From Nitrosopumilus sp. (lineage in GTDB: Archaea; Thermoproteota; Nitrososphaeria; Nitrososphaerales; Nitrosopumilaceae): a stretch of DNA of 64,000 bases. Made by a program: the position numbers and the translations under genes. Where the stretch lies: assembly GCA_029862745.1 (NCBI GenBank), contig JAOTWS010000004.1:137314-201313 (forward strand), given 5' to 3'. Below the pieces are notes generated by a model. That model worked only from the letters and a program-made list of their open reading frames with translations. It searched no databases and was not told where the DNA came from. Shown piece after piece: positions 62,231 through 64,000 of this stretch (the stretch's first letter is position 1; each line of letters opens with the position of its first letter).

Positions 62231-62992
62231 ATGAAAATTGAAGAGTATTTAGAGAAACTTCCAAAGAATGTACTAAGCGGGGAAGATATTCAATTACCTG
62301 AAAAATCTTTTAGAGAGATTTTTGAATTTGTGAATTTAGGCAAAAATGATAATTTTTATCATTTGGGTTGTGGCGATGGAAGAGGAATTGAGATTGCAGT
62401 TAAGGAGTTTAAAGTGAAAAAGGCTGTAGGCATTGATAATAATCCTAAAAAAATAAGTGATGGAAAAAAAAATCTAGACGAAAAAAAGATTCAAGGAGAA
62501 ATGATATGTCAAAATATAGAGAACTCAGATTTTTCAGATGCCTCAGTAATTTTGTTCTGGTTTACAGATGAAAAGATAATAAGTCAAATGCTAGAAAAAT
62601 TTGAAAAATTAAAACCAGGAACAAAAGTAATCACAATTTGGGGACCGTTACAAGATTGTCTTCCTGATAAAGTAAGGTTTCCATATATTATCAATAAAAC
62701 GCCATTCAAGAAAGCGCCTAGCCTACAAGATCAATTACTAGCAATTTTTGGTGTGAAATGTGTAGATTTTGTAACGGCGTGGGAATTTGCAGAAAGATAC
62801 ACCAAATCTATAGGGTCTCCTGAAATTAAAAATGATCGTTTTTTAACAATTATACAAACATTAGTTATTTGGATTAACGCTAAAAAATTAGGTGTTGCGT
62901 GTGGTGAAGAAATTCCTGAATCGATCCAAACATACATGAATATCATGAAAATGCATTTTGATATAGATTTTGAATATATGTTAAAGGAGTAA
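62231..62992 (+). CDS. SAM-dependent methyltransferase-like protein
   Basis: 253 residues. Class I SAM-binding motif FYHLGCGDGRGIEIAVKEF with motif II VGIDNNPKKI and motif IV VILFWFTDEK. The N-terminal 40 residues and C-terminal 100 residues (KAPSLQDQLLAIFGV, WEFAERYTKSIG) are specific and unassigned. DOT1-like proteins have a comparable start, but nothing decides the substrate. ATG 62231. Confidence 0.8.
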   Translation: MKIEEYLEKLPKNVLSGEDIQLPEKSFREIFEFVNLGKNDNFYHLGCGDGRGIEIAVKEFKVKKAVGIDNNPKKISDGKKNLDEKKIQGEMICQNIENSDFSDASVILFWFTDEKIISQMLEKFEKLKPGTKVITIWGPLQDCLPDKVRFPYIINKTPFKKAPSLQDQLLAIFGVKCVDFVTAWEFAERYTKSIGSPEIKNDRFLTIIQTLVIWINAKKLGVACGEEIPESIQTYMNIMKMHFDIDFEYMLKE

Positions 62993-63033
62993 AACTGTGT
63001 AATCCTTTTATTTTGTTTTCATATATCAATACC

Positions 63034-63381
63034 ATGGAAAACAGGATTAATATCAACGTCTCTACAGTAGATTATGACAAAACAAGTAAGGCACTAACTC
63101 ATCAACTACTGCTTTTAGAAGAGATGGTTCATAGTAATGAAGATTTTGTAATGACAGATTCAGAATTTGCTTTTGGTTGGCACTTTTTTGTATTGAGTGT
63201 AAATAAGTCGCTAGTAGAAAAATTAACAGATGTTATGGGATCAGACTTTGAAAAATTAAAGGGAAAAGGAATTGAGAAAAAATTTCTTACATGGCTTACA
63301 AAAAATATAGAAAGCAAATCTCCTAGATTCAAACTTGCGATCAAAGAAGAGATGGAATCTAGTAAATTTGGTATATTTTAA
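63034..63381 (+). CDS. Hypothetical protein, 115 aa
   Basis: From ATG 63034 (MENRININVSTVDYDKTSKA); the frame opens at TTG 63013 but that start is less likely. Predominantly helical, no cysteines, no membrane span. A Phe/Trp-rich middle (FAFGWHFFVLSV) and basic C-terminus. I do not recognise the family; it stands between the methyltransferase and sod. Confidence 0.6.
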   Translation: MENRININVSTVDYDKTSKALTHQLLLLEEMVHSNEDFVMTDSEFAFGWHFFVLSVNKSLVEKLTDVMGSDFEKLKGKGIEKKFLTWLTKNIESKSPRFKLAIKEEMESSKFGIF

Positions 63382-63503
63382 AATAATAAAAAACAATATG
63401 CACTTGTCTAATTTAAAGTCCTTTAATTTTAGATATTAAAGTAAGTACAGATAGAGAGGTGAATAATTTATTCTTGCTTTACTTTACCATGATAAAAAAA
63501 TTG

Positions 63504-63510
63504 TTTATAT
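63504..63510 (+). promoter_or_regulatory. TATA-like box of the superoxide dismutase gene
   Basis: TTTATAT is centred about 27 bp before TTG 63534, which supports that start and a leaderless mRNA. Confidence 0.55.
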
Positions 63511-63533
63511 GGGAAAAGTTATGATATAGTACA

Positions 63534-64000
63534 TTGTCAGATTTTCTATTACCTAAACTACCATATGCATATGATGCATTAGAACCTCACATTGATGCAC
63601 AGACTATGGAGATACATCATTCAAAACACCATCAAGCATATACCAATGGATTAAATGATGCATGGGAAGATATGTCAAAAGAAAATCAAGACCAAGGATT
63701 ACTCATGATACTTGCAGACTTGGATCAACTTAAACCTGAAGTTAGAGATAGAATCAACTTTCATGGCGGTGGGTACAACAATCATGAACTATTTTGGGAG
63801 AGTATGAAACCAAATGGTGGTGGAGAGCCTAGCGGCGCACTAAAAGATGAAATAGTTAAGGAATTCGGAAGTTTTGAGAAATTCAAAGAGACATTCTCTG
63901 TAAACACAGCAGCCATTCAAGGTAGTGGTTGGGGATGGCTAGTTTATGAACCAAAATCAAAGAAAATTAAATTTAAAACAACAGCAAATCAAGACAGTCC
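63534..64000 (+). CDS. sod: Superoxide dismutase, Fe/Mn type (3' end cut by window)
   Basis: Opens at TTG 63534 (MSDFLLPKLPYAYDALEPHI) and runs to the end of the window, 155 full codons. Features: LPYAYDALEPHIDAQTMEIH with the first metal His, HHSKHHQAY, NFHGGGYNNHELFWESM with the second His, and GSGWGWLVYEP. The remaining metal ligands (D-x-W-x-H) lie beyond the end. Removes superoxide in the cytoplasm. Iron or manganese cannot be told. Confidence 0.95.
   Translation, partial: MSDFLLPKLPYAYDALEPHIDAQTMEIHHSKHHQAYTNGLNDAWEDMSKENQDQGLLMILADLDQLKPEVRDRINFHGGGYNNHELFWESMKPNGGGEPSGALKDEIVKEFGSFEKFKETFSVNTAAIQGSGWGWLVYEPKSKKIKFKTTANQDS

Noticed and set aside
1-64000. CRISPR arrays, insertion sequences, prophage or integrated plasmid
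   Set aside because: No regularly spaced repeats, transposase, integrase or terminase motifs were found on either strand.

Overview
The window is a 64 kb stretch of an ammonia-oxidizing-type thaumarchaeal chromosome (Nitrosopumilus-like). Marker signs: an unsplit RNA polymerase subunit A and unsplit subunit B, PEFG-type C-terminal sorting segments, surface proteins with the W-x-K/N-N-N-A-x-W-W repeat, an isopentenyl phosphate kinase mevalonate cluster, tRNA introns, low G+C, and TATA boxes placed about 25-30 bp before start codons (leaderless genes). No insertion sequence, prophage or CRISPR array was seen. Both ends cut a gene: alaS at the left and a superoxide dismutase at the right.

Layout. 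1-4923: alaS and leuS. 4924-11900: accessory zone with small Lrp/AsnC-type proteins, zinc ribbons, UspA, an MscS/DUF432 pair, a nitroreductase, microproteins and several decayed genes. 12166-14423: a geranylgeranyl-reductase-type flavoprotein, a YkgJ-type Cys cluster protein, and a tRNA-Gln(CTG) gene that appears to carry two short introns. 14437-27043 (minus strand): rpoH-rpoB-rpoA-LSm, then two secreted surface proteins, then rpl30e-nusA-rps12-rps7. 27221-30774: four tandem surface proteins with PEFG or PEFS tails.

30764-35784: a nickel-pincer-nucleotide (NPN) cofactor locus. Minus strand carries larC-larE-cysteine desulfurase with overlapping genes; the divergent plus strand carries malate dehydrogenase-larB. 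The three-cysteine LarE and the coupled desulfurase suggest a catalytic sulfur supply rather than a sacrificial one. 35837-37417 is a B12-type radical SAM protein. 37533-42218 holds further surface proteins, followed by a CDF metal transporter with three C-terminal dimer domains.

44730-48070: Cys-rich microprotein, rps13, rps4 (both with low-complexity tails), glmS. 48057-51787 (minus): CobT-like protein, two metallo-beta-lactamase-fold proteins, an NAD(P)HX epimerase-like protein and a Cys-rich microprotein framed by 41-bp repeats. 51923-59888: translin-like protein, tRNA-Leu(GAG), then a plus-strand run rpoN-eno-rps2-mvk-ipk-idi-idsA-gltX that links transcription, translation and isoprenoid lipid synthesis. 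59895-64000: FAH-family hydrolase, GNAT, Rieske ferredoxin, UPF0147, methyltransferase, small hypothetical, sod.

All function calls rest on reading the translated sequence; no database search was run.
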